Notes: a model not told the origin generated them from the letters alone. 64,000 bases of DNA from Ostrinia nubilalis (GCF_963855985.1 NC_087097.1:2947001-3011000), one strand, 5' to 3'; positions 10,489-21,345 are shown, numbered from the stretch's first letter. Numbers and translations are program-made.

Positions 10489-10750
10489 CCACTTTTAATG
10501 TTTTTGTTTGTTTTCTAATACACTTTATTTAGTGAAACCTAAACCCTGTCACACGTACGACCCATATCTCAGTAGACCCCAGTCTATCTAATTTGTGGAC
10601 AGCTTTATGGGGCACTTTCATTACAATGTAAAACCTAAATCTAGGCTCTGTATAATCTGGACTGTATCTAACTTTTATAAATTCACAATGAACTCTTTAG
10701 AGTTTGCATCCCACTGTAGAGTAGATATCCCCTGAATATCCCTGGTAAAG

Positions 10751-10970
10751 TGACATAAATGCGAAAGTAACTCTGTCTGTCTGTCACGCTTTCATGCTCA
10801 CGCCTAAACCACTGAACGGATTTTGATGAAATTTGGCATAGAGATAGTTTAAGTCCCGGGAATGAACATAGGATAGTTTTTATCCCGGTTTTTGAAACAG
10901 GGACGCGCGATAATGTTTTTCTGTGACAGAAAAAAATTCACGCGGGCCAAGCCGCGGGTAAAAATTTGTG
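10751..10970 (-). mobile_element. Helitron-like short repeat, family H1
   Basis: Reads (plus strand) ATAAATGCGAAAGTAACTCT, GTCTGTCTGTC, CACTGAACGGATTTTGATGA, TTTGGCATAGAGATAG, TTTTTATCCCGGTTTTTGAA and CGCGGGCCAAGCCGCGGG. It is the reverse of the copy at 13911-14163. The GC-rich stem and CTAG end of that copy suggest a Helitron-like class. Confidence 0.6.
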
Positions 10971-12186
10971 CTAAAATATACATACAACTAGATGAAAACC
11001 CGGCTTCGCTCGGGTGAAATTTGACTCATAATACACAATTCTAGGTGCAAAATGTAGATAGATGTTTCTGTAGTCATCGGTTCTCAAAGAATATTAAATA
11101 TATAGACACATATAGCTTCGTTAGTTGTGTCACAGTTGTGTTTAATAAATATGGTAAATAAAAACGCAAATGTTTTTACACAAATTATTTTTATTTTAAA
11201 TCAACATTCAAAATAAACTAAGACAAATTAACAAAACAATCAAATTCAATCGTTAATATAGGTTATGTAAATAACTCTTATTAATAGTCAGAAACGGGAT
11301 CAGATAAGAAAATACTATTTTCATCAATACCTGGCTCCGGAAGTCCGAAATCTGTTAGTCTCTTTCCGTGGAGTTTTAATGTTTCATCAATTTCTTGTAA
11401 AGCCAACTGTTTGGATAATATTTCAGGGCGGGATCTTGTAAAGTCTTCGATAAAATGTGATGCAAATTTTTCCCAAAGAGCATTAGGATCAGTTACTTCA
11501 CAAAACACGCAAATTAACGTAAACAGCTGTCGTAATTGCCGAGGAAGTTTGAAACCAATTGCTTCATCCAAACATCTTTCCCATTCTTGATCGTCAAAAA
11601 GCAGCCCCCTTGCTTGAGCAGCTTCTCGAAATGATGTGTAAATAATATTTTCATATTAATAAGTTCTAACATCTCTGAAGCAAGTCGGCCCTTTGACGTG
11701 AAGAAGTAATAGCCGGAGATAATATCGTTCCCGATCAGAAAAGGAATAATTATACATTCTTGCAATTACTTTATCAGCCGCTGACTGAGATATCGGAGTC
11801 GGAATTTCAGTGTAAAGATATTGTCGAGCACTTTCATCTGTTCTGTTTAGTTAAAAAAAATGCTAATAATATTTCTGGAATTGGCTTTAAGACTCTGTCT
11901 GGGTCTATGTATACCTTCCCATTATGACAACAATTTTTAAAATGATTTTTAATTTTTTCACCTAAAAAATGAAGTGCTTGACATTGAACACATTCATAAA
12001 TCATAGAACCAACTGAATGTACTGATACTTGAATGGTGTTATTTGAAAGTGCTAAATATAAATAGTTAGTCCTGGGGTGCTGATATTCTGTACTAAACCT
12101 GCTTGAATATTTACGTTTTTTCGGGGGTCTGCCCGCCATTTGATATGTTTTCTTTCTCTTCTTCTTTTAAAGAAATAAAATCACTG

Positions 12187-12288
12187 CCGACTGACAGCAC
12201 CTGTTTTTCCTTGTTGTCCGAAGAAGCATCATCACTGCTGACTGACAGTAGCTGTTTTTTCTTGTTGTCCGAAGAAGCATCATCAATC
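12187..12288 (-). repeat. 51-bp tandem duplication in the Helitron gene
   Basis: Two adjacent copies of a 51-bp unit containing CTTGTTGTCCGAAGAAGCAT. They keep the reading frame and give two 17-residue acidic/basic repeats, DDASSDNKKKQLLSVSS and DDASSDNKEKQVLSVGS. Confidence 0.8.
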
Positions 12289-12349
12289 ATTAATGAATCC
12301 TCGATTAGCGTCAACTCTTCGTTATCAACCTTAAAAGAGAAATATATTT

Positions 12350-12549
12350 ATGAATAGCTAATTTAATTTAATTTAAAGATTTAATTTAAATTTTTAATGA
12401 TATATTGTGTTACTCTTATTAAACAAATTTAATAAGATGTGATGAAAAAATACACCACATGCAGGAATTGAACCTACATCATCCTCGACTTCTCCGTTGT
12501 CGCGCTCTTACCATCTGAGCTAACTGAGTTTAATAAGAGAAATATATTT
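12350..12549 (-). mobile_element. tRNA-derived SINE inside the Helitron intron
   Basis: AAGAGAAATATATTT occurs at 12335-12349 and again at 12535-12549, a 15-bp direct repeat that fits a target-site duplication. Between them, on the minus strand, come TTAGCTCAGATGGTAAGAGC (A-box and D-arm), an imperfect anticodon arm, GTAGGTTCAATTCCTGCA (B-box and T-arm), and then an AT-rich body and tail. It is either a young SINE or a retroposed tRNA. Confidence 0.75.
12462..12530 (-). tRNA. tRNA-like head of the intronic SINE (not a functional tRNA)
   Basis: D-arm GCTC...GAGC pairs and the T-loop is TTCAATT, but the anticodon stem has a mismatch, the base before the anticodon is C instead of the universal T, and no clean acceptor stem is present. 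I therefore read it as a SINE promoter region, not a working tRNA. Confidence 0.4.
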
Positions 12550-12809
12550 TATTTTTAGACAAATATTCAAATAATAATAAGTATTGTGAATGTATGTAGG
12601 TGTAGGTATATCCTCCCACCTCTATATTTATTTTACTTTACTCAGTGACCTACACTATCAACTTACCTGAAAGTCATCTAATAAATCTTGTGATGCAGCA
12701 GAAGCAGCTTTTTGCTTTTTAGGAAAAAGGCTTGATAGTGCCCGAGCCTTGTTTATTCTTAACTGCCTAATTGTTTCTAAGCCACAACACTCGCAATAAT
12801 TGAAATTAT

Positions 12810-13910
12810 CTGCAAAAATATATTACACAATTATTTATAATAATAAGCTGCCAGCCGAGCTCAAGTGGAACTTGCGCATGAAGGAGTCTATTCCGTTATC
12901 AGAAAAAACGGTGCAAAAATCGTGTCTGTTTCTGTCGTGTATGTTGATAACAACTCAACACAGGCTATGTATGTGGTCATTTTTTATTGTCGGGTTAAAT
13001 AAAAAAAATATTAAGCCGCTAACCGAGTATAATGTTGTCGCATTCCACACATCGACTGCACATTTGCATTTGTTTGCAGTTTCTTACAAATATTTTGCCA
13101 TTACAAAAATTGCATGTCACTGGAATTTATCACTGTGGCTCACTGTGCGAAACTAAATGACATTGACATTGAACTTCAACTTTTATGGTTATGGCTAATA
13201 TTCTTTTTCTGTGGTTGAATCGGCCAATTAAAGAAAAAACACATAACAAAGAGTATTGTCATAAAAATCGCGAAACGCACTGATCTCCATTTATTTATGG
13301 ATCGATGACAACCCAGCAAATAGTTGATTATAAGGTTTTGGCGCTGATCGCATAGTGAGTGGATGGTAAACTACTAAAAATGGCGACAGCGGTTTGTTTG
13401 TCAGTGCCATCGGAATTTAACGAAATTCTCCATTATCCGAATTTTGCGGATATATGTTGTCGACTCAAAATCGATATTTTTTTATGCTTTGTTATTCATA
13501 TAAGGTTTCGATCCAGTCTACCGTACCCCTTGACGAAATTATTAATATAGATAAATACATTTTCATAGGAATTTAAACCGTAATACACCGGAATAAATTA
13601 CATACTATAGGTATTAAATATCCAATGTGGAGTCTTCACTGGTACCCAAGATATCGCCCCCGTGGGTACAAACAAAGTTACAGTTAATAATCGCTGTCTT
13701 CGAAGTAATCAAGAATTTACGGGCATAACTTACACTTTGGAAATTGGCAGAGTTAGGGAAACATATTTTTAATTGATATACACGTGAATTTAATCTAATA
13801 CGAGTAGGACCATTGTAATAGTTTGGAGGGTTTTGTGTTTCGCATTTCAGTTACAAAGCAAGTGAAGGTCACGCATTCTATTCCCGGTGAGGACTATTCT
13901 ATATAATAAT
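12810..13910. other. Stretch upstream of the Helitron remnant, nothing recognised
   Basis: May contain further 5' exons of the Helitron gene, since the exon at 12809 begins at a splice acceptor, but no coding block is recognisable. The 118-codon plus-strand frame at 12800-13156 overlaps that acceptor in antisense and has no known motif. Confidence 0.35.
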
Positions 13911-14092
13911 ACTAGCTTTCCGCCCGCGGCTTCGCCCGCGTGGAATTTTGTCTGTCACAGAAAAACTTTATCGCGCGCGTCCCTGTTTCAAAAACCGGGA
14001 TAAAAACTATCCTATGTTCTTTCCCGGGACTCAAACTATCTCTATGCCAAATTTCATCAAAATCGGTTGCGAGGTTTAAGCGGGAAAGCGTA

Positions 14093-14137
<45 letters not shown>

Positions 14138-14163
14138 GTTACTTTCGCATTTATAATATTAGT
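13911..14163 (+). mobile_element. Helitron-like short repeat, family H1, with (ACAG)n
   Basis: Begins ACTAGCTTTCCGCCCGCGGC, continues CTTCGCCCGCGTGG, AAAAACCGGGATAAAAACTA and ATGCCAAATTTCATCAAAAT, then an (ACAG)n array at about 14095-14134 and TTACTTTCGCATTTATAATA. It is the most complete H1 copy here. On the complementary strand it ends GCGGGCGGAAAGCTAGT, a stem followed by CTAG as in Helitron 3' ends. Confidence 0.65.
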
Positions 14164-15394
14164 TGGGATGGGATGTACGGAGTCTGAATCTAATACAGGA
14201 ATATTGTATTTCTATAGAAACCTAAATACTATATCTACTAAATACACTCATTCAAAAACCACCAAAAATAGGTACCTATTTATTATTGGGTTGGCAAACA
14301 ATATTTGTAGGTCAACCAGTTAGGTAATAATTCTTGTAGTGCACGCTCGTCTCATTTAATCCCAAAGATTGGTTACATAATATTTTATTTATAAACACTT
14401 ATTTTGTACGTATCCGAATTTTATGACCTTTTATGAAGATCAGGTTAAAGTAAGTAAAAATAGATAAGTAGTTAAAAATAGTTACCTAATAGAGTTTGTA
14501 TGATCAAAACACACATTTCAATAGATAGAAACAAACTTTTCAACAATCGACAATCAAACATAAAAGGATCGAAAGGCATTCCTCCTCATTTTATGTTGGT
14601 GCAACTCCGTTTTATATTGCGAACTAACGCTCTATGTTGAAAGCTCAATGTTGTTCAGTCTGTATTGTACGAGCACAATTATATTGTTATTTTCTTTCGA
14701 CCTTTAGCACAATGGTTTTAAATTCGTTTTCGATACGAGAAAAGTTTAACTGCTTGTTGCTTTTTCTTCGAAATAAAAAGGCTTCGTAGGCTCGCTATAC
14801 TTACATAAACTCTGCCTAATATTTATTAAGAAGTTGTGTGTACTAAGTTTTAATGTTGTAGGTTTTCTCCATAAAAAAATCCTTGACTTCAACTTTATTT
14901 GGACAAGTAACTAGTAAATAATTTACTAGCGAGCTTTTCATGGTCCCCGTAATTTAGACTTTCTATGACTTTAGCAACTTTGAAATCAGTAAGGCCTATT
15001 TATTTATTTCAAACTTATATGCACATAGACAGTGTACATAAGGCGGACTTAATGCCTTTCGGCATTTGATAGAGCTCGCAACCTGGTGTCGTTACAATCC
15101 AGTTACCATTCGAAATCTATGGGGGAGTCGCGTTTTGACACCATAAAAAGAATCTTTATTGACTAAGGCATCCACTAACCTGTAGCTTGCTTTACTACTA
15201 TCTACCTATTAATTTTATTATTAAGTGCTTTCCAATAATATTTCTATTAAAATAGTAAGACACGGGTCTTATTAATGCGACATTATGTACTCACGGCTTG
15301 ACGTATCGGCTACTATATGGTGCAGCCGTGATCACAAGCAGATTGTATTTTCTGCAGCAGCAGCGTGTCTTATTGTTTTAGTTGAAATGGAACG
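14164..15394. other. AT-rich non-coding stretch, nothing recognised
   Basis: No inverted repeat, domain or repeat family was identified in this interval. Confidence 0.4.
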
Positions 15395-15625
15395 CGAAAG
15401 TCGCACCCTTCCTGGAATAAGTACGCAAGTGAAAAATGCCAACTTTTCAGGAGCGTAAAAAAACTATCCTAAAAATTTATTACCATTATTAAAAATATGT
15501 GTTATACATCAAAAGATAGCTAAAAATGTCTGTGAGGGGCCTATGTATTTATATTTAAAATACACTTAATAGGTTTTGAGAAAAACTTAAAAAAGAGCGT
15601 TGCGTACTTATTCCGCGAAACATAT
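15395..15625. mobile_element. Possible MITE with GGAATAAGTACGCAA ends
   Basis: CTGGAATAAGTACGCAAGTG (about 15415) and, inverted, TGCGTACTTATTCCGCG (about 15600) frame some 200 bp. A related inverted sequence, TTGCATACTTATTCCAGG, stands at 19918-19936 next to GGGGTGCGAAG, matching the CGCACCCTTCC left of the first. Whether the unit is 0.2 kb or 4.5 kb is open. Confidence 0.4.
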
Positions 15626-15964
15626 TTAACACCTTGTTGTTGTAATTATGAATATTGCATTGTTGACATGTAAAGGAATACATGCTGTTTGGTATTATTG
15701 CAGATAACCACTTATTGGCGTTCAGATTTAGTCGTGCATTCAACGTGTAAGTGTAGTTTACGTAGTTTTTCCTCGAACTATTCGTATCGAAATAAATTCG
15801 TAAAAAGGATAACGTACTTTTACCTTGTGAAAAATTACATAACTTATGGTTGTATTTAAAATTATAGCTTTATTCAAAATCAAAAAGTTACAATATTTTT
15901 GCACAACTATATTATAATTTTCGAAAATTGCATTTTTAGGGAGAGACGAGCTATCAAAAGGACT

Positions 15965-16083
15965 AATGCCCGTTTTCACCATCAATCCCTAATTTGTAAG
16001 TGACTTCTATGGTGATACATAACGGGAATTTTGTTTTTATAGGGGTCACTTAAAAATTTGGGATTAATGGTGAAAACGGGCAT
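15965..16083. mobile_element. MITE with ATGCCCGTTTTCACCAT ends
   Basis: The 39-bp left arm ATGCCCGTTTTCACCATCAA... is mirrored at the right end (TTGGGATTAATGGTGAAAAC then GGGCAT). Total length is 119 bp. No coding capacity. Confidence 0.85.
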
Positions 16084-16239
16084 AAAACTCATTTATTTTT
16101 GCAAGTAGGCTTTTATAAAGCATTTTTATAGTTTTACACTCCCCAGTATTAACCCAACCACTGCTTCAGGACATTTTTTTTACGGAAGCGGTAGATAGAT
16201 ATTTTGTAAAGTTACCATTTAAAACAGAAAATCCACAAT

Positions 16240-16455
16240 CACCATTTGCAGACACCAAACCGAGGAATGAACTGCCGTTTGCAGTACCTATTTGCGGACC
16301 AATACGACCTAAAACCTTTAAGAACAGACTCTAATACTTTAAAGACAATCAACGCACCTGTAACTCACCGAGGAGCGGGTGTCTATGGGCGGCGGGTAAA
16401 CACTTACCATCAGGTGATTCGTCTGCTCGTTTGCCTCCTTTCCCTTAAAAACCCA
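16240..16455 (+). mobile_element. LINE 3' end, family L3
   Basis: Contains GACTCTAATACTTTAAAGAC, AATCAACGCACCTG, GGGTGTCTATGGGCGGCGGG, TTACCATCAGGTGATTCGTC and TGCTCGTTTGCCTCC. From memory this order is a common 3' end of lepidopteran non-LTR retrotransposons. The upstream frame is broken, so it is 5'-truncated and dead. Confidence 0.6.
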
Positions 16456-17070
16456 GAAACATAACCACTCAGGTCCGTTCAATTAGAAAGGTAGTTACAG
16501 AAATCACTATACCTAAAAAAAGATTAACGAACACACAGATTTTTTTTATTAAAAAAGATACCTACCTGAAAAAGAAAAAGAAACAAGACTGACAGTATAC
16601 TTACATCATCATGCGGTCGTCTGGAATAATACGGAGACAACTCGCGCACGATTATAATATTTGATGCTTTGTGTTAAGGTTCGATTTATATTTCACTGAA
16701 TAACGAACTGCTTGTAGGTTCCCAGCTGCAAGAAAACCCGAGAAATATTATAATGAGATGAAACGTGTTTGCTTCATAGATGACATTATGAAGATGGTCT
16801 TCAGATTTATGTGACAAAAATGATTCGGATTACCGGAGTACCGATTTCTATAAAATAATAAAACAATATTTTTATATCAACGACCTTTTATCAGAAGTGG
16901 ACTGGTCAATTGAAGCTATAATGCTATAATTTAATGAGAACTTACAGAGCAGATAATAATACATCTGATGTGACCATCCACCAGGTTACACTTCAGAGAA
17001 TGTGCGAAGGAATTACACGACCTGATTCCACCAGCCCCCTTCCATCATCAGACGCTGGTTAACGTATCAT
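16456..17070. other. Non-coding stretch, nothing recognised
   Basis: No structure seen. Confidence 0.4.
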
Positions 17071-17250
17071 TCCTACATTGTCGACATTCCACCAGCTTGC
17101 ACTAAGCGTTTCGATAAACTCTTTTATAATGCGAACAGGTCGCTGCCTGCTGCTGTCTCTTTGGACCTTATAGGCACTTACAGGTAGATATCTATCATCT
17201 TATACTGCATCTCACTTAACATCACATGCAATTGCGGTCAAATACCTTTT
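17071..17250 (+). mobile_element. LINE 3' end, family L2
   Basis: Aligned by eye to 63073-63279: ATTGTCGACATTCCACCAGC, then CTGCCTGCTGCTGTCT, CACTTACAGGTAGATAT and CATCTCACTTAACATCA. It is a diverged, truncated copy. Confidence 0.65.
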
Positions 17251-17667
17251 GCTACCTAGTTCTGCGTTGAGTTTATGAAGTCAATAGAAGACAACAAAAT
17301 ATAAGCTAGTGCCAAAGTAGTGTAGTATTGAATGGAATTTGAGCACAGATTTCAATGCAATGTGAATATACCACAAAAAAACCAACCATGAAACGTAACA
17401 TTTTATCTTATACATCTGATCAAACTTTTTGATCCCCTTGGCTGGAGCTTAGCGTTAAGCACAGTCATGGCTAAGATTCTAATAGAAATAGAATAGAAAG
17501 TATTTATTTGTTTCAAAACAAAAACTTTGGCTGATAAAAAACTAGTAAGGATGGAAAGATAAGTAACATTAGAAAAAGATTGGATTAAGATACGGCAGGA
17601 TTTGATTCACATTGACAAAATACAGATATAGGTTGGTATACTATCTATGTATAGATACAGAGAAAAA

Positions 17668-17905
17668 ATACATCATCATCATTTCAGCCACAGGACGTCC
17701 ACTGCTGAACATAGGCCTCCCCCAATGACTTCCGGATCGCGCGGTTGGAAGCACATAGTACGCAGAACTGACGGCCGATGGGGCAGCAAGGTTATGGAGC
17801 GGAGGCCACGTACCGTAAAACGCAGCGTTAGGACATCCATCCACAAGGTGGTCCGACGACCTGATAAAGGTAGCGGAAAGGCGTTGGATGCAGGCCGAGT
17901 AAAAA
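17668..17905 (-). mobile_element. RTE-like LINE 3' end with internal inversion
   Basis: The part at 17671 to about 17747 is the minus-strand 3' end (catcatcatcatttcagcca, caggacgtccactgctgaac). From about 17748 to 17899 the sequence is the adjoining upstream LINE segment in plus orientation (CGCAGAACTGACGGCCGATG, ACAAGGTGGTCCGACGACCT, GTAGCGGAAAGGCG). This is the arrangement produced by twin priming, in which the 5' part of a new LINE copy is inverted. Confidence 0.75.
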
Positions 17906-18490
17906 TACAATATAATTAATTTAGCGATGCCTCTGTGAGTGCAATAAACTACAGCCGTTCACTATCAACTAGATGAAGGATTTGAAACGAAATTAATTGC
18001 TAAAAAACTCAAGTGCTCTCTAAAAACTTTTTTTTTTACCACGTCTTGAGCTATGTGGTGCTTTGAGTAAACTGGATGAAGCAAATGAGAAGAAGTAATG
18101 TGAAGAATACCAACCTCACAGATGTTCGAACACTGTGAACAGGTTTTTCTATTGTGATCGCCTAGCTGTCTGGAGAGACGAATAGGTGGAAATCTATTGT
18201 TGCAAACCGCGTCGTGGAGAAAGTCGAATACGTGCACAGATGTTTCAATTGTGCTAAATTGAATGCTACTGCCAAAGTACAAATTTTAATAATGGTAGAT
18301 TTACCAGAACAGCAAGTATCTCAATCTAGACAATTCATGAACAAGGGAGACGATTTTGAAGGACCCTTTTAAATTTTGATGTCCAAGGGAACAAAACTAT
18401 AGAAGCCTATAATATAGTGATATTTATTGTCTGCATGACGCTACCCACATTGAACTCGTTGGTGACATCACTTCCAAATCCTATAAGGTT
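17906..18490. other. Non-coding stretch, nothing recognised
   Basis: A 105-codon minus-strand frame at 17965-18282 has no recognisable domain, though it is longer than most chance frames here. It contains a spaced Cys/His series (CSQCS...HITSSHLLH) that does not fit a finger I know. Confidence 0.35.
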
Positions 18491-18589
18491 CACACTCGAT
18501 CAACCGGCGTGCAGCGATGGCGAACAATGCATTTAGGCACACATTTAGGTCTGGTCGCCATCGCTGCACGCCAGCTGATCGCTTGAGAT
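18491..18589. mobile_element. Short MITE with GGCGTGCAGCGATGGCGA arms
   Basis: ACCGGCGTGCAGCGATGGCG at left is mirrored by CGCCATCGCTGCACGCCAG at right, with flanking (C/G)GATCA matches. The central part is only about 35 bp. Confidence 0.7.
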
Positions 18590-19411
18590 TGCGTTGGTTT
18601 GGCTGAACCTATAAAGAAAGAAAGAACAGTTTTTATTTGGTCCAAAACTTATAGGTGCTTTTATACGCTTTGTTGAAGAGTGGCCGGACCTGTGAACAGC
18701 CAGGATAGGAACATTGTCTGAGCCAGGAGTTTCATAAGGCCTGGAAATAAATGCAATCACTGGACAAATTAGCGTCAACACTAGGATAGGCACTACATTC
18801 CAGTGGCAAGCCTACAATCTGTGGAGGTCTGCGGAAGGTTGGCGTCCGGTCGATCAAGTACCACCTGAAAAGAATACAGTCAGTATTCCCTCATCGTACA
18901 TACGAAAAGATGGCAACAGTTTTGAATCAGGTTGTTGCATTTTTAAACGTCTGACCATTACGAGTATGTCCTTTTGATTACAATAATCCTTAAAATACAT
19001 ATAAAAACTTGTGTCATTCTATAATTGGGGACACACCGATTGTTGCTTACTGCTCCAAAAGACGTATAGATACATACCTTGTCACGCTGGCAATACACGC
19101 ATAAGCTGATAAATGAACTCATGCGGCTCTGGAAAGTTGAAAATTTATCACGATAACTACGATAACGATTCACTGAAGAGAGAGACAGAATTTAAAATGG
19201 ATCTTGTACTCATAAAGACCGATAATTTTACCACGTGGTAAGTAATCATTGGGACGAATTTTTGATAAACACACAGTCTTACAGGGGTATTTAGTGCAAA
19301 AAGTAGTGGATTGGATACTTAAATGACTGAAACTAAGTTAATTTGTGCTTTGTTAATGACTTAATTACATCTAAATAAATGTATCAATATCGGTATAAAA
19401 TACAACATCGC
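18590..19411. other. Non-coding stretch, nothing recognised
   Basis: No repeats or domains were identified. Confidence 0.4.
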
Positions 19412-19602
19412 CAAAAGTTTCGCAAAATATTAGCAACTAGACTTGCACAAAGATAATGTACGTAGAAAATAACGTATCAATTGTTATATATTATTATTCG
19501 AATAAAAGTTTCGTGGAAGAATTAAGCATCTAGACTTGCACAAAATTACCAGCATAATGTGCACAAAAGTTTCGTGGAAAAACTAAGCAACTAAACTTGC
19601 AC
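19412..19602. repeat. Degenerate direct repeats (AAAAGTTTCG...CTTGCAC)
   Basis: Three units of about 38 bp at 19412, 19504 and 19563 share AAAAGTTTCGTGGAA, AAGCA-CTA and ACTTGCAC. A weaker echo (TCTTCGTGGAAGATG) follows at 19673. Spacing is irregular (92 and 59 bp), so this is not a simple satellite. Confidence 0.55.
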
Positions 19603-20724
19603 CACGATACCCACCAAATAATATCCTAAAATAAGTATGCAACAATAGATACGCGAAAATAATTTTTAAAGTCTTCGTGGAAGATGTACGTAACTATTAA
19701 TATGCTATTATTCATACGGAACTTTATTAAACAATTAAGTGCAAATGTATTTACTTCGTTTTTGCTATGGAAATATAGATATTTTAATGTTGCAATATTT
19801 TACATATTTGTACATAATTTCTTCATTTTTAAGAGAAAAATTATGAAAAAAATTGACAATATGTATTACCTCCTTCTTGATTTTTTAGTGCAATAAAAAA
19901 AATATCGCACAAGTGGACTTGCATACTTATTCCAGGGGGGGTGCGAAGTTTAAAATCTAATATTTCTATTCTTCATTAAACTTACCGTGTTATTTTCCAT
20001 TGTATCTAACGTTATTTCGTTTCATTGGAAACTAACAAGGCATTGATAGCTTTTATTGCCGATAACACTTAAACTTGGGTCGCGCTGAACTGAAATTATC
20101 CGTAATCTGAGATGTTACTTCGCAAATTCTCACATATCGACTCGCTTCGTCTCTCTCGCTTGCTTCAGGGAGGAAAGAGACGGCTATAGTCAAACATATC
20201 GATATAGATTTACCAATTTACCCACTGAAATGTGTATCGTTTAAAGTTTCTAGAAGTTTTCACTTGAAACTGTTACTTGTGAAAGCGTTTTCATTTGGAA
20301 CTTTCGTTTTCGTATGGGCAATTTCTTAATTTGATTGGAATTCAATAATATTTGCGTTGTAGAAATAACCTACTTTTTTCACTGCAGTGTTGTTCTTATG
20401 AAACAAAATATTTTATTTTAAAATCGTCAAATAAGGGAATAAGACTATTTCAGAGCAGTTGTAAACCGAGATGTTGGAAGTGAACTGAAGACTTTCGGCC
20501 ACCATAACAGGGGCTTCTTCAACCCATAAACTGAAAGCATGAACATGAAGAAGCATTGGTAATGCGTATGCAACTTATACAAACACATATTCAAACCAAA
20601 GTGAATGCGAGCTCTTTTTTAAACATTAAATAAATACACACAGGTGAACATAGAACCTCCTTCTCTTTTGGAGTCGGTTAAAAAATACAAGTTTACTGAA
20701 AGCAACTGATTTCACAGTTTCACA
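19603..20724. other. Non-coding stretch, including a reverse copy of the AACCGACTTC repeat
   Basis: At about 20650-20688, AGAACCTCCTTCTCTTTTGG then AGTCGGTTAAAAAA is a copy of a dispersed motif also seen at about 24065-24105 and, inverted, at 24783-24815. The rest shows nothing. Confidence 0.4.
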
Positions 20725-20925
20725 TTTGTTTGTCACAGAAAAACTTTATCGCGCGCGTCTCTGTTTCAAAAACCGGGACAAAAACTATCCTATGTCCTTT
20801 TTCGGGACTCAAACTATCTCTATGCCAAATTTCATCAAAATCGGTTCAGTAGTTTAGGCGTGAAAGCAAGACAGACAGACAGACAGACAGAGTTACTTTC
20901 GCATTTATAATATTTATATTATAGA
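20725..20925 (+). mobile_element. Helitron-like short repeat, family H1, truncated
   Basis: Starts within the family at TTTGTCACAGAAAAACTTTA and runs through AAACCGGGACAAAAACTATC, a short (ACAG)n array and TTACTTTCGCATTTATAAT. It lacks the CTAG/GC-rich end found at 13911. Confidence 0.6.
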
Positions 20926-21299
20926 TTCTAAAGCTACGCTATCCGGATTAAAATCTACACTTTGAACCTCAGAGTCAAAGGGGCAACATTCCACGCCTTA
21001 CGTATTGGAAAATATTTGCAATCCACGGTATATTGGAATCGTGCCAAATATTCAATTATTAAGCTCACCTTATTACGTTTTCCTTTAAATCAATCCATCA
21101 GCTCATCATAATTGTTGGGTGCGTGCCAAATATCTTCTTCCTTAGACTAAACAAAGTGGAGCTGAAAACGATAGAGGTAAATTATGATAGATATGGTGTT
21201 TATGACAATATCCTTTCGTAGTCCACTAAGAAGCTTCTACGAACATCATAAAATTTGAAGAAATCAATTAAAATGTCTTTGGCAAAAAGTTCCTAAAAA

Positions 21300-21345
21300 A
21301 ATTAGTTCCCTGAGGTGGGAATCGAACCCACGACTCTCGCTTGTC
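21300..21345 (-). repeat. tRNA-like T-arm, SINE or tRNA relic
   Basis: The minus strand reads GTCGTGGGTTCGATTCCCAC then CTCAGGG, an excellent B-box and T-stem. No A-box with proper spacing is visible, so only the second half of a tRNA-like unit is supported. Confidence 0.45.

Larger units (their letters stand above)
11281..12809 (-). pseudogene. Helitron Rep/helicase gene remnant, spliced, internally deleted
   Basis: Helitrons move by rolling-circle replication using one protein with a zinc-finger-like N-terminus, an HUH Rep nuclease and a Pif1-type helicase. Seen here, 5' to 3' on the minus strand: an exon at 12809-12667 bounded by TTTTTGCAG and GTAAGT, encoding a segment with YCECCGL; an exon from 12329 (acceptor TCTTTTAAG) with a 17-residue tandem duplication starting DDASSDN; a frame change at about 12139-12111; a CVQCQALHF-GEK...NCCHNGKV motif, which is the conserved Helitron N-terminal block; then, after another frame change at about 11845, SARQYLY, a DRERYYLRLLLLHVKGP block, an in-frame TAA, and a CLDEAIGFKLPRQLRQLF block. 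The last two are typical of the region after the Rep domain. The whole HUH Rep domain and most of the helicase are missing, so this is non-functional. Intron 12330-12666 carries a SINE. The class is firm; the exact exon count is not. Confidence 0.8.

Noticed and set aside
12462..12530. A functional tRNA gene on the minus strand
   Set aside because: A- and B-boxes are good, but the anticodon stem is mismatched, the base 5' of the anticodon is C, the acceptor stem is not clean, and the unit is bracketed by a target duplication, so it is a SINE head.
12800..13156. 118-codon plus-strand open frame
   Set aside because: No recognisable domain, and it overlaps the antisense side of a Helitron splice acceptor; composition is that of random AT-rich sequence.
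14095..14134. (ACAG)n run as a CRISPR-like array or satellite
   Set aside because: It is a plain microsatellite inside the H1 repeat; shorter runs occur at the same place in other copies.
17965..18282. 105-codon minus-strand frame with Cys/His residues
   Set aside because: The spacing of Cys and His does not fit a zinc finger that I know and there are no splice or promoter signals.
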